From contig JBEIIG010000011.1 of the NCBI GenBank assembly GCA_040380855.1, positions 1 to 64,000 on the forward strand: a DNA stretch of 64,000 bases. Direction: 5' to 3'. This document shows, one piece after another, positions 7,951 to 15,978 of this stretch. A program made the position numbers and the translations under genes. Each line of letters begins with the position of its first letter. The first letter of the stretch is position 1. This DNA comes from VFMC01 sp040380855 (GTDB taxonomy: Bacteria > Actinomycetota > Acidimicrobiia > Acidimicrobiales > Ilumatobacteraceae). Under the pieces are notes generated by a model that worked only from the letters and a program-made list of their open reading frames with translations, had not been told where the DNA came from and did not search any database.

Positions 7951-8604
7951 ATGTACACACTCTGTTGGTCGGCCAAAGGCGGCTGCGGTACCACCGTGGT
8001 CGCCAGCGCGTTGGCCGTGCTCTCGGCCCGTTCGGCGCCGACCACTCTGCTCGACCTCGGCGGCGACGTGCCGGCTGCGCTCGGTCTCGCCGAACCCGGC
8101 GAGCCCGGCGTGGGCGACTGGCTCACCGCCACGCGGGCCCGGCCCGAGGCCCTGTGGAACCTTGCCGTCGAGGCTGCCGACGGTCTGCGCGTGGTCCCCC
8201 TCGGCACACCGCCGGTGACGGGGCCGATCGCCTGGGAACGGCTCGCCGATGCCTGCGCCGCAGCACCCGGCCTCGTCGTCGTCGACGCCGGGCCCACCCC
8301 GCCACCTCCCGTGGCGCACCGTCGGGCGCTGCAGTCGCTCGTCGTCACTCGCTCGTGCTACCTGGCGTTGAGGAAGGGAGCACGGTGCCAGGGTCTTGCT
8401 ACCGGCGCCATCATGGTGCGCGAACCCAACCGTGCCCTCGGCCCCACCGAGGTGATGCATGCGCTCGGCGTGCCGGTCTTGGCCGAACTGGTGTGGGACC
8501 CTGCCGTGGCCCGTGCGGTGGATTCGGGCCTGTTGGCCTCGCGACTGCCGCAGTCGCTGGTTCGCCAGCTGCAACGCGTGGTCGCCATCGGCGCTGCTGC
8601 ATGA
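7951..8604 (+). CDS. TadZ/CpaE-like ParA-type ATPase
   Basis: 217 residues. Begins with a deviant Walker A (SAKGGCGTTVVAS) as in the MinD/ParA superfamily, then a Walker A-prime-like LLDLGGDVPAAL and a VVVDAGP motif. No receiver domain precedes the ATPase, as in short actinobacterial septum-site/TadZ proteins. TadZ proteins localise the Tad assembly machinery at the cell pole or membrane. It is the first gene of a tightly overlapped tadZ-A-B-C string; the following ATPase gene starts in its stop codon (ATGA). Confidence 0.82.
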   Translation: MYTLCWSAKGGCGTTVVASALAVLSARSAPTTLLDLGGDVPAALGLAEPGEPGVGDWLTATRARPEALWNLAVEAADGLRVVPLGTPPVTGPIAWERLADACAAAPGLVVVDAGPTPPPPVAHRRALQSLVVTRSCYLALRKGARCQGLATGAIMVREPNRALGPTEVMHALGVPVLAELVWDPAVARAVDSGLLASRLPQSLVRQLQRVVAIGAAA

Positions 8605-9686
8605 GTGTGTGGCGTTCGACATCACGGCCACAGGGCACCACATCGCAGGCGCCGATGCCTGCATCACTCGGCGCCTTCGGCTTCGGCCCACTCGACGAGT
8701 GGCTCGACGACGACGATGTGAGCGAGGTGCTGGTGAACGCCGGCGGGGAAGTGTGGGTCGAGCGCCGCACCGTCGGCGCCGCCGCCGGCCCGCAGTTCGC
8801 CACACACCTGCCACCGGGTGTGCTCGAGGTGGTGATCGAGCGCATCCTCACCCCGATCGGTCGCCGTCTCGACCGCATGTCGCCGATGGTCGACGCCCGT
8901 CTGCCCGACGGTTCGCGAGTGTGCGCAGTGCTCCCGCCCATCGCAGTCGACGGGCCGTGCCTGGCCGTGCGCCGCTTCACACCGTGCGCGCTCGGGCTCG
9001 AGGCGTTCGCCCCGCCGGCCGTTGCCGGCCTGCTCCATCGGTTGGTCGAGCAGCGATGCAACATCGTCGTCAGTGGTGCCACCTCGTCGGGCAAGACCAC
9101 CTTGCTCGGTGCCCTCACCGCTTCGGTGGCGCGGCGCGAGCGCATCATCACCCTGGAAGACACGGCCGAACTGCAGGTGGGCGCACCCCACGTGTTGCGG
9201 CTCGAGACCCGCACCGCCGGCCCCGACGGCCTGACGGCGATCGACATGGCTGCGCTGGTGCGCACAGCCTTGCGGCTGCGGCCCGACCGGCTGGTGGTGG
9301 GCGAGATCAGAGGTGCCGAGGCGGTCGACCTGCTGCAGGCCCTCAACACCGGTCACGATGGTTCGCTCGCCACACTGCATGCCAACAGCCCGACCGACGC
9401 CTTGGCCCGGTTGGAATCGCTCGTGGTGCGTTCGGCAGCCAGTTGGCCCCTCGATGCCGTGCGCCAGCAGGTGCACCGGTCGATCGACGTGGTGGTGCAC
9501 GTCGCACGCGACAGCACCGGAGCGCGGCGCGTCGACGAGGTGGCCGAGGTGGCGCCGATCGAAGTGCCTGGCGTCAGCGATGGTTCAGTGCACCTCGAAC
9601 GGAGTCCAGATGCACCACTCGCCCGCACCCGCCTGCTGGCCGACACCCATCGGGTGGTGGCCGAACCGAGCCGGTGGCGGCGGTGA
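8601..9686 (+). CDS. TadA/CpaF family secretion ATPase
   Basis: 361 residues. Walker A GATSSGKTT (about 159-167), Asp box TLEDTAEL, Walker B LVVGEIRGAE and His box GHDGSLATLHANSP appear in order, as in hexameric CpaF/TadA ATPases that power type IVb pilus assembly or type II-like secretion. The N-terminal domain is short, starting at the ATG in ATGA overlap with the previous stop; the frame is open further upstream but no other start is supported. The DUF or FHA domains found in some CpaF proteins are absent. Confidence 0.93.
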   Translation: MSVWRSTSRPQGTTSQAPMPASLGAFGFGPLDEWLDDDDVSEVLVNAGGEVWVERRTVGAAAGPQFATHLPPGVLEVVIERILTPIGRRLDRMSPMVDARLPDGSRVCAVLPPIAVDGPCLAVRRFTPCALGLEAFAPPAVAGLLHRLVEQRCNIVVSGATSSGKTTLLGALTASVARRERIITLEDTAELQVGAPHVLRLETRTAGPDGLTAIDMAALVRTALRLRPDRLVVGEIRGAEAVDLLQALNTGHDGSLATLHANSPTDALARLESLVVRSAASWPLDAVRQQVHRSIDVVVHVARDSTGARRVDEVAEVAPIEVPGVSDGSVHLERSPDAPLARTRLLADTHRVVAEPSRWRR

Positions 9687-10369
9687 GACCCGCGGCCTTC
9701 ATGGCCCTGCTCGCCGGCCTGGTCGTGGTGATGACGGCAGCAGCAGCTGGTCGCCCCGCTGCGCGCCGCTCCGATCCGACGCCGCGCCCGGTCGGCGCCG
9801 ATCGCGCCCTCCCTCGCCGGCCACCGGTCGACCTCGAACTCGACCAGGCGATCGAGACGCTCGACGGTCTTGCCCGCGACCTGCGGGCAGGCGCCAGCTT
9901 CGCCGCCGCACTGCCGCAAGCGCTTGCCGGGCACCCTGCCGTGTTGAGCGGCCTGCGCGTGGCGTTGCAGCGCGGCGCGCCGGTGGTCGACGCCACCGCC
10001 CGGGCCGCCGCCGAGGTGGCCCGTCATCATCCATCCGACGCCACCGATGCGCTGGTGCTACAGGCGCTGCGCGCAGCGCACGCTGCCGGCGGCAATGGTG
10101 TGGACGCACTCGACCGAGCCGCAGCGGTACTGCGCGAACGACGCGCCTGGCGCAACGAGCGGCGGGCCCAGAGCGCGCAGGCTCGCCTCAGCGCACGTCT
10201 GCTCACCGTACTGCCCCCGGCATTCGCCATCTGGGGGCTCGTCGCCGACCCACGGGTACGGGCGACGTACGCGGCATCACCACTCCCCGCTGTCTGCGTG
10301 GTGTGTGGCCTCACGCTGAACCTCGTCGGTTGGTGGTGGATGCGTCGGCTGGTACGGGGCGACCGATGA
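9683..10369 (+). CDS. TadB-like type II secretion system F-domain membrane protein
   Basis: 228 residues from a GTG that overlaps the tadA stop (GTGA). N-terminal hydrophobic segment (about 5-22), a cytosolic T2SSF domain with the helical L-A-x-D-L-R-A-G-A-S-F-A-A-A-L signature (about 60-80), and two C-terminal membrane helices (about 165-182 and 197-217). TadB and TadC form the inner-membrane platform on which the TadA ATPase acts. The next gene overlaps it by 4 nt (ATGA). Confidence 0.85.
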   Translation: MRPAAFMALLAGLVVVMTAAAAGRPAARRSDPTPRPVGADRALPRRPPVDLELDQAIETLDGLARDLRAGASFAAALPQALAGHPAVLSGLRVALQRGAPVVDATARAAAEVARHHPSDATDALVLQALRAAHAAGGNGVDALDRAAAVLRERRAWRNERRAQSAQARLSARLLTVLPPAFAIWGLVADPRVRATYAASPLPAVCVVCGLTLNLVGWWWMRRLVRGDR

Positions 10370-10998
10370 GCAGCGTCGTCGCCTGGTGCGCTGCGGCCGC
10401 CATCGTTTGTCTCGGGGCCGCGGGTCGGCGCCGCGCCGCCATGGCCCGGCCTGCACCGGCACCTCACGCGCCATCGGCACAGCAGCCGCAGCCCTGGCCG
10501 CTCGGGGCCCTTCGAGGCCCACGGGGCCCGAGTCGCCGCGCGCGAGAACGGCACCTCGACCGAGCGTTCCCCGACCTGCTCGACCTGTTCGTCGTCACCG
10601 TGCAGGCCGGACTGCTGCCTCTACCCGCACTGGCCGACGTGCGCTCGTTCTGCGACCCGGTGCTGGCCGACGGCATCGATGAACTGGTCGCTCGGGTCGA
10701 TCGCGGCGAGCGATTCGTCGACGCACTCGACTGCCTCGTCGAGGCCTGGGGCCCGCGAGCACTCACCTTCGTCGCCACGATCGGCACCATCGAGCGCAGC
10801 GGTCTTCCACTCGCGCCGGCGCTCGAACGGCTGGCCGACGAGGCGCGGCTGCACCGTCGGCACCGCGCCGAGGCCGCCGCGCGTGAGCTCCCCGTGCGTC
10901 TGTCGTTCCCCTTGGTGCTGTGCACCCTTCCGGCGTTCGTCCTCGTGGCGATCGTGCCCTTGCTCGTCGGAGCCCTGTCGTCGCTGCGCTCGAGCTGA
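10366..10998 (+). CDS. TadC-like type II secretion system F-domain membrane protein
   Basis: 210 residues. Short N-terminal membrane helix, then the T2SSF domain (DLLDLFVVTVQAGLLPLPAL, about 65-85; G-T-I-E-R-S-G-L-P-L-A-P-A-L-E-R) and a strong C-terminal membrane helix (about 180-205). Forms the second platform component with the preceding TadB-like protein. ATGA overlap with tadB. Confidence 0.85.
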   Translation: MSSVVAWCAAAAIVCLGAAGRRRAAMARPAPAPHAPSAQQPQPWPLGALRGPRGPSRRARERHLDRAFPDLLDLFVVTVQAGLLPLPALADVRSFCDPVLADGIDELVARVDRGERFVDALDCLVEAWGPRALTFVATIGTIERSGLPLAPALERLADEARLHRRHRAEAAARELPVRLSFPLVLCTLPAFVLVAIVPLLVGALSSLRSS

Positions 10999-11037
10999 GC
11001 CACGACCCGACCCGCCACTCATCTGTCCGGAGGCGCC

Positions 11038-11307
11038 ATGAACACCCTGCTGCTTCGCATCCATGTCCGCTGCACCACCGCGCTACACCGCGCCCTGTCG
11101 CCCGCACCCGCCCCCGATCCGGACGAACCGGCACCGGTGCCGGTCGTACGCGATCGCGGTCAGGCCACCACCGAGTACGCGCTCGTCATGCTCGGTGCAG
11201 CAGCCATCGCCGTGCTCATCATCGCCTGGGCGACCGCCGGTGGCGGGGCCGGCAAGATCGGCCGACTGTTCGACCGGGTGATCGATGCGGTGCTCGACAA
11301 GGTCTGA
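11038..11307 (+). CDS. Flp/DUF4244-type small pilin
   Basis: 89 residues. A 40-residue polar leader ends in G-Q-A-T-T-E-Y-A-L-V, a type IVb prepilin cleavage pattern with Glu five residues after the Gly, followed by one 20-residue hydrophobic helix and a short polar tail. This is the expected subunit of a Tad/Flp pilus. ATG at 11038 has GGAGG 5 nt upstream, unlike the coupled assembly genes, which suits stronger translation. No prepilin peptidase gene lies in the window. Confidence 0.8.
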   Translation: MNTLLLRIHVRCTTALHRALSPAPAPDPDEPAPVPVVRDRGQATTEYALVMLGAAAIAVLIIAWATAGGGAGKIGRLFDRVIDAVLDKV

Positions 11308-11668
11308 CCGTCGCCGGGGCGACACCGGCCAGGCCGTGGTCGAGTTGGCGCTCAGCCTGCCGCTGGTGTGCCTCGTGCTGCTCGGCGTGGTGCAGGTGGG
11401 CGTGGTGGTGCGCGACCAACTGCTGGTCGACCACCTCGCCCGCGAGGCTGCCCGCGCGGCTGCACCGTCGGCCGCCCCGATCGCCGCTGCCCGCACCTCG
11501 GTCGAACGCAGCGGCGACACACGCACCAGCGCGGCGGTGCACCTCACCGACGAGCGCGTGAGGGTGAGCATCACCCTCGTGAACCACACCGATGTACCGC
11601 TGGTCGGCCTGTTCGTTCCCGACGTCGTGCTGCGCAGCACGGTGACGATGCAACGAGAACCTCCCTGA
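11285..11668 (+). CDS. TadE-like pseudopilin
   Basis: 127 residues. G-Q-A-V-V-E-L-A-L-S-L-P at residues 15-26 is the TadE prepilin signature (Gly, then Glu at +5), followed by a single membrane helix (about 24-43), the DHLAREAARAAA helix and an exported beta-rich C-terminal part. The ATG at 11285 overlaps the flp-like gene by 23 nt. TadE-type pseudopilins are minor components of the Tad pilus. No TadF or TadG gene follows, so the locus is reduced. Confidence 0.8.
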   Translation: MRCSTRSDRRRGDTGQAVVELALSLPLVCLVLLGVVQVGVVVRDQLLVDHLAREAARAAAPSAAPIAAARTSVERSGDTRTSAAVHLTDERVRVSITLVNHTDVPLVGLFVPDVVLRSTVTMQREPP

Positions 11669-11750
11669 CGCGTTCCACGCACGCGTCGCCGGGCACCGAT
11701 GAGCGCTCACCGAGGCCCAGGGCGCCGCCGCCGCTGTATCGTGCGCCGCC

Positions 11751-12074
11751 ATGGACCTGCACTGTCGCCTCAGCACCGTGGGCTCAATGGCCACGCTGCA
11801 GGTCGACGGCGAGCTCGACCTGGCTTCGCTGCCCGAGTTCCAGGCCGCACTCCATCGGCTGCTCGGCGACGCACCCGGGTCCACCGTGGCCGTCGACGTC
11901 GACGGGCTGAGCGTGCTCGACGACACCGCCCTCGGGGTGTTGCTCGGCGCCGCTGGCCGCGCCCGGCAGCACGGCGGCGACCTCGTCGTGGTGTGCAGCA
12001 CCCCGCGGCTGCTCGAACGCTTCGAACTGTCGGGGTTGGTGCGCGCCGTCGAGGTGCGCGGCCGCATCGCATGA
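11751..12074 (+). CDS. STAS-domain protein (anti-sigma factor antagonist-like)
   Basis: 107 residues comprising one STAS domain (L-Q-V-D-G-E-L-D-L-A-S start; V-A-V-D-V-D-G-L-S-V-L-D-D-T-A-L-G-V-L-L-G core). In SpoIIAA-type antagonists the core reads D-S-S-G and the first Ser is phosphorylated by the anti-sigma kinase; here it reads D57-D58-T59-A60, so the usual phosphoserine is an Asp. TATCGT at 11737-11742 ends 8 nt before the ATG, predicting leaderless transcription separate from the Tad genes. No partner kinase is nearby. Confidence 0.8.
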   Translation: MDLHCRLSTVGSMATLQVDGELDLASLPEFQAALHRLLGDAPGSTVAVDVDGLSVLDDTALGVLLGAAGRARQHGGDLVVVCSTPRLLERFELSGLVRAVEVRGRIA

Positions 12075-12123
12075 TGTCGCCGTCTCCCTGCTCCACCGCC
12101 ACCACCACCGCCCGGGTGACGGT

Positions 12124-13635
12124 ATGAGCGTTCGCACCACCGTCTGGGTACTCGCCGACCAGCTCGACCGTCGCTCGACCGCTCTGCACGACGCGCACCC
12201 CACCACGCACCGCATCCTCGTGGTCGAGAGCGACGCGAAGCTCACCGCCAAGGCCTGGCACCACCAGCGCGCCCACTACCTGATCGCCTCGTTGCGTCGC
12301 TTCGCCGCCGAACGCCGCGCCGAGGGCTTCGACGTCGATCACCGCCGCGCCCCGTCGCTCGCTGCCGGGTTCCGCGCCCACATCGCCGACCATGCACCCG
12401 ATCGAGTGATGGCGATGGAGCCCACCAGCCGCGACGGCCTGGCCCTGCTGCACCGCCTGGGGGTGCACACCACACGGTCGAACCAGTTCCTCTGCCATCC
12501 CGACGAGTTCGCAACCTGGGCGGCCGGGCGCCGCACGTTCACGATGGAGCACTTCTACCGCTGGCAGCGCCAGCGCCTCGGCTACTTGATGGACGGCGAC
12601 GAGCCCGCGACCGGGCGCTGGAACTACGACGCCGACAACCGCGAGGCGCCACCGAAGGACGGCCGCAACCACTGGCCCGCACCGCTGGTCGACGCGCTCG
12701 ACGACCTCGACGCGCAGGTGACCGCCGATCTCGGGGGCATCGACGGCATCCGCCTGTGGGGCGCACCACCTGATGGCACGTGGGCCACGTCGCGCGCCGG
12801 TGCGCTGCGGCGACTCGACCACTTCGTCGAGCACCTGCTGCCGAGGTTCGGCCCGCATGAGGATGCGATGCTGACAGGCAGTTGGCATCTCGCCCACGGC
12901 CTGCTCGCCCAGTACCTGAACAACGGCCTGCTGCACCCTCGCGAGGTGTGCGACGCGGTGGAAGCCGCCTACCGCGCCGGGCACGTCCCCATCGCCTCGG
13001 CCGAGGGCTTCATCCGCCAGGTGATCGGTTGGCGCGAGTACGTGTGGGGCCTCCATTGGCTGTGGGGGCCCGACTATGCGCAGGCCAACGACCTCGGCGC
13101 CGAACGGCCGCTACCGCCCGCGTTCACCGGCCGCGCCCCCACCCACATGCGCTGTCTCGGCACCACGCTGCAAACGCTGCACGACCATGCCTGGGTGCAC
13201 CACATCCAGCGACTGATGGTGTTGGGCAACCTGGCCCTGCTGGCCGGGGTGGACCCCCAGGCGATGACCGACTGGATGTGGGCCGGTTTCGTCGACGGCG
13301 CCGAATGGGTGATGGTGCCGAATGTGGTGGGCATGGCGCTGCACGCTGACGGAGGGCGGATGGCCACCAAGCCCTATGCGGCGGGCGGCGCGTACATCGA
13401 TCGGATGAGCGACTACTGCAAGGGCTGCCGCTACGACCGCAAACAGCGCACCGGTCCCGACGCCTGCCCGTTCACCACGCTCTACTGGGACTTCCTCGCC
13501 CGCCACAGCGAGCGGTTCGGCCGCAACCCGCGCATCGTCACCCAGGTGCGGGCTGCGCAGAAGCTGGCCGATCTACCCGCGGTGCGCGAGCGTGCCGACG
13601 AGGTGCTGCGGATGCTCGACGCGGGCGAGCTGTAG
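12124..13635 (+). CDS. phrB: iron-sulfur bacterial cryptochrome/(6-4) photolyase (PhrB/DPRP type)
   Basis: 503 residues of the deoxyribodipyrimidine photolyase-related family. Cys344, Cys432, Cys435 and Cys448 have exactly the spacing of the four [4Fe-4S] ligands in Agrobacterium PhrB (350, 438, 441, 454). The C-terminal FAD-binding helical part contains EGFIRQVIGWREYVWGLHW and NHWP/WVHHIQRLMVLGN segments conserved in the family. Members repair UV (6-4) photoproducts using FADH-, with a ribolumazine antenna. ATG at 12124; the stop is only 5 nt from the convergent rsgA stop. Confidence 0.92.
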   Translation: MSVRTTVWVLADQLDRRSTALHDAHPTTHRILVVESDAKLTAKAWHHQRAHYLIASLRRFAAERRAEGFDVDHRRAPSLAAGFRAHIADHAPDRVMAMEPTSRDGLALLHRLGVHTTRSNQFLCHPDEFATWAAGRRTFTMEHFYRWQRQRLGYLMDGDEPATGRWNYDADNREAPPKDGRNHWPAPLVDALDDLDAQVTADLGGIDGIRLWGAPPDGTWATSRAGALRRLDHFVEHLLPRFGPHEDAMLTGSWHLAHGLLAQYLNNGLLHPREVCDAVEAAYRAGHVPIASAEGFIRQVIGWREYVWGLHWLWGPDYAQANDLGAERPLPPAFTGRAPTHMRCLGTTLQTLHDHAWVHHIQRLMVLGNLALLAGVDPQAMTDWMWAGFVDGAEWVMVPNVVGMALHADGGRMATKPYAAGGAYIDRMSDYCKGCRYDRKQRTGPDACPFTTLYWDFLARHSERFGRNPRIVTQVRAAQKLADLPAVRERADEVLRMLDAGEL

Positions 13636-13640
13636 CCCCG

Positions 13641-14681
13641 CTACCGCGGCCGCACCTTGCGCACGCCCCGACGGTCCTGCGCCTTGTCGTGCGCACGTTG
13701 CTCGTCCTCGAGCGCCTGCTCTTCGGCCACGAGCCGCTTCAGGGCATCGAGCCGCCGGGCGTCGAGCGTTCCGGCGGCAATGGCTGCCTGGACGGCACAC
13801 CCCGGCTCGTCTTCGTGCTTGCAGTCGCGGAAGCGGCAGTGATCGGACAGGTCGAACACATCGGCGAACGCCCACTCGATGCCACGGCCGCTGCTCCACA
13901 GGCTCACGGCACGCACGCCCGGGGTGTCGATCAGCCAGCCGTGTTCGCCGTCGCCGGCACCGGGCAGCGCCAGCAACTCGCATGCCGTCGTGGTGTGGCG
14001 GCCACGGCCGTCGCCTTCACGCACCTCGGCCACCCGCTGCGCCGCCTGCCCGACGAGCGCGTTCACCAGCGTGCTCTTGCCCACCCCGCTCGCACCCAGC
14101 AACGCCATCGTCTCGCAGTGCCCCACCAGCTCGCGCAGCGCGTCGACACCCTCACCGCTCACGCCGCTGGCACACAACACGGGCACACCCACGGCGACTG
14201 CTTCGAGTGCAGCGATCGACGCAGCCGGATCGTCGACCAGGTCGCGTTTGGTGAGCACGATCACCGGCGACCCACCACTGTCGAAGGCCAGCACCAACTC
14301 GCGTTCGAGCCGACGCTGGTTGGGTGGCGAGGTGAGCGCGTGCACCAGCACCACCACGTCGATATTGGCCGCGATCGTGTGCGCAACCGCACGACTGCCT
14401 TCGAACGACGCCCGTCGCGTGAACCCGCTGTGGCGCGGCACGACGTGCTCGACCCGTTCCCCGTCGTCGCTGATCACCACCCAGTCGCCCACGGCAACAT
14501 CGGCGCCGATGTTGCGCACCCGCACCGGTTCGCCGTCGGCCTCGTACAGCACCGAACTCCAGCCCCGGTCGAGGCGAGCGACGCGCCCGCATCGACGCCC
14601 CGGAGCAACCGACGCCGCCGCTTCCTCGAGGCGGGTCTCCCAACCCAGGCGTGGATCGCCGCTCGGCGACTGCGCCATCAC
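13641..14681 (-). CDS. rsgA: ribosome small subunit-dependent GTPase A
   Basis: 346 residues. OB-fold N-terminal domain, then a circularly permuted GTPase with G4 TKRD (about 143-146), G1 GASGVGKST (about 196-204) and G3 DTPG (about 251-254), and a C-terminal zinc motif C-x4-C-x-H-x5-C (CRFRDCKHEDEPGC). RsgA releases RbfA and checks 30S subunit maturation. The two adjacent ATG codons at 14681 and 14678 cannot be told apart. It follows the flavin oxidase gene by 7 nt on the same strand. Confidence 0.93.
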   Translation of the reverse strand: MMAQSPSGDPRLGWETRLEEAAASVAPGRRCGRVARLDRGWSSVLYEADGEPVRVRNIGADVAVGDWVVISDDGERVEHVVPRHSGFTRRASFEGSRAVAHTIAANIDVVVLVHALTSPPNQRRLERELVLAFDSGGSPVIVLTKRDLVDDPAASIAALEAVAVGVPVLCASGVSGEGVDALRELVGHCETMALLGASGVGKSTLVNALVGQAAQRVAEVREGDGRGRHTTTACELLALPGAGDGEHGWLIDTPGVRAVSLWSSGRGIEWAFADVFDLSDHCRFRDCKHEDEPGCAVQAAIAAGTLDARRLDALKRLVAEEQALEDEQRAHDKAQDRRGVRKVRPR

Positions 14682-14688
14682 TGCCGTG

Positions 14689-15888
14689 TCATTCGTTCAT
14701 CCGGAACGCCAGCGGGAACCCGGGATCGCTGAGCGCAGGTCGGTCGGCACGGAACGGCTCGATCGGTTGGCGACTCGCCCCCGCAATGGCCAGGTCGGCG
14801 ACGATCTCGCCGATCAACGCAGCGAACTTCGCCGCATGGGCCGCCCCGAACCCGACCGTGATGCGCGGGTGGCCGGGCAGGCGGTCGAGCACGAAATCGC
14901 GGTCGGGGGTCATGTCGTACAGGCAGGTGCGGCTGAACAACTCGGGCCCCACGGCACCGGGCAGTCGGCGGCGAAGGAAGTCGAGGAACATCGCCGTCTC
15001 GTCGGGCTCGGGTTCGAACGACCGGGTGTCGGGTGTGACCCAACGACCACTCACGTCGCGGCTCACCTTCACGGCCACCTCGCCGTAGACGGGGAACCCG
15101 TAGAAGACGTGCTCGTCGTGCCAGATCCACATGGGGAACCGGTCGGGCAGGAAGTCGCGCACGTTCGGCGTGGCGAACCAACTGACCTGTTCCTGGCTGA
15201 CGGTGAACCGCCAGTCGTAGCCGAGCGGACGCAGCAGTTCCTCGGCCCACGACGCAGTGCACAGCACCACCGACTCGGCCCGGAACACGCCGGCCGAGGT
15301 GTGCACCTCGACATGCGAATCGTGATGCACCAGACCGGTGACCTTCGTGTCGGACAGGAACTCGACGCCTCGGGCTCGGGCGAGCGCCCGGTGGGCACCG
15401 TTGGCACGCCTGATGTCGAGCAGACCGCCGTTCTCCTGGAACAGGCCCACGACGTCGTCGTCGATCTGCCACTGCGGCCACCGCCGGCGCACCTCCGCGG
15501 CATCGAGATGTTCGCGGCTCACATCGGCCGGCAGGGTGGCGCCGTAGTTGTGCAGTTCGAGTTCGCCCGGCGTGTCGCGCACCGCCAGATCGAGCCCGCC
15601 GGTGGTGGTGACCAACGTGAGCCCCGACTCGTCTTCCACCTCGGCCCACGCCCGGAACATCTCGTGGGTCATAGCCGTGTAGTCGGCCGAGTGGTAGGCG
15701 TGGCGGATGATGCGCGAATGGTCGTCGGACCCGCCGCGCCCGTGGCCGAACGCAAACTGCTCGATGGCCAACACACTGCTGGAACCAGCCCGCGCCAACC
15801 GGTACGCCGCAGCACTCCCGAGCGCCCCGACACCCACCACGATGTGTTCGAAATGCCGCCCACTCGCTGCTGGTGCGGTGTGAACCAT
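14689..15888 (-). CDS. monomeric sarcosine/N-methyl amino acid oxidase-like FAD enzyme
   Basis: 399 residues. N-terminal FAD dinucleotide motif G-V-G-A-L-G-S-A-A (about 19-27), the RIIRHAYH basic segment (about 59-66) that in MSOX-type enzymes lines the flavin, and a Cys in S-R-T-C-L-Y-D-M-T-P-D-R-D-F, the position of the covalent 8-alpha-S-cysteinyl FAD link. It should oxidise a secondary or N-methylated amine with release of H2O2; the substrate is not predictable. ATG at 15888. It is divergent from the MMPL gene over a 90-bp gap. Confidence 0.88.
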   Translation of the reverse strand: MVHTAPAASGRHFEHIVVGVGALGSAAAYRLARAGSSSVLAIEQFAFGHGRGGSDDHSRIIRHAYHSADYTAMTHEMFRAWAEVEDESGLTLVTTTGGLDLAVRDTPGELELHNYGATLPADVSREHLDAAEVRRRWPQWQIDDDVVGLFQENGGLLDIRRANGAHRALARARGVEFLSDTKVTGLVHHDSHVEVHTSAGVFRAESVVLCTASWAEELLRPLGYDWRFTVSQEQVSWFATPNVRDFLPDRFPMWIWHDEHVFYGFPVYGEVAVKVSRDVSGRWVTPDTRSFEPEPDETAMFLDFLRRRLPGAVGPELFSRTCLYDMTPDRDFVLDRLPGHPRITVGFGAAHAAKFAALIGEIVADLAIAGASRQPIEPFRADRPALSDPGFPLAFRMNE

Positions 15889-15978
15889 GCCTCATCCTCC
15901 GAGCGGTCTGGGCCGCGCCCGGAACGGTAGCGTCTGATCGGTTTCCCCCCGACCGGATTTGCAGAAGAGGTCCCCCAC

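Noticed and set aside
13689..15930. Plus-strand open frames opposite rsgA and the flavin oxidase
   Set aside because: Shadow frames; the minus-strand proteins carry complete GTPase and FAD-enzyme motifs.
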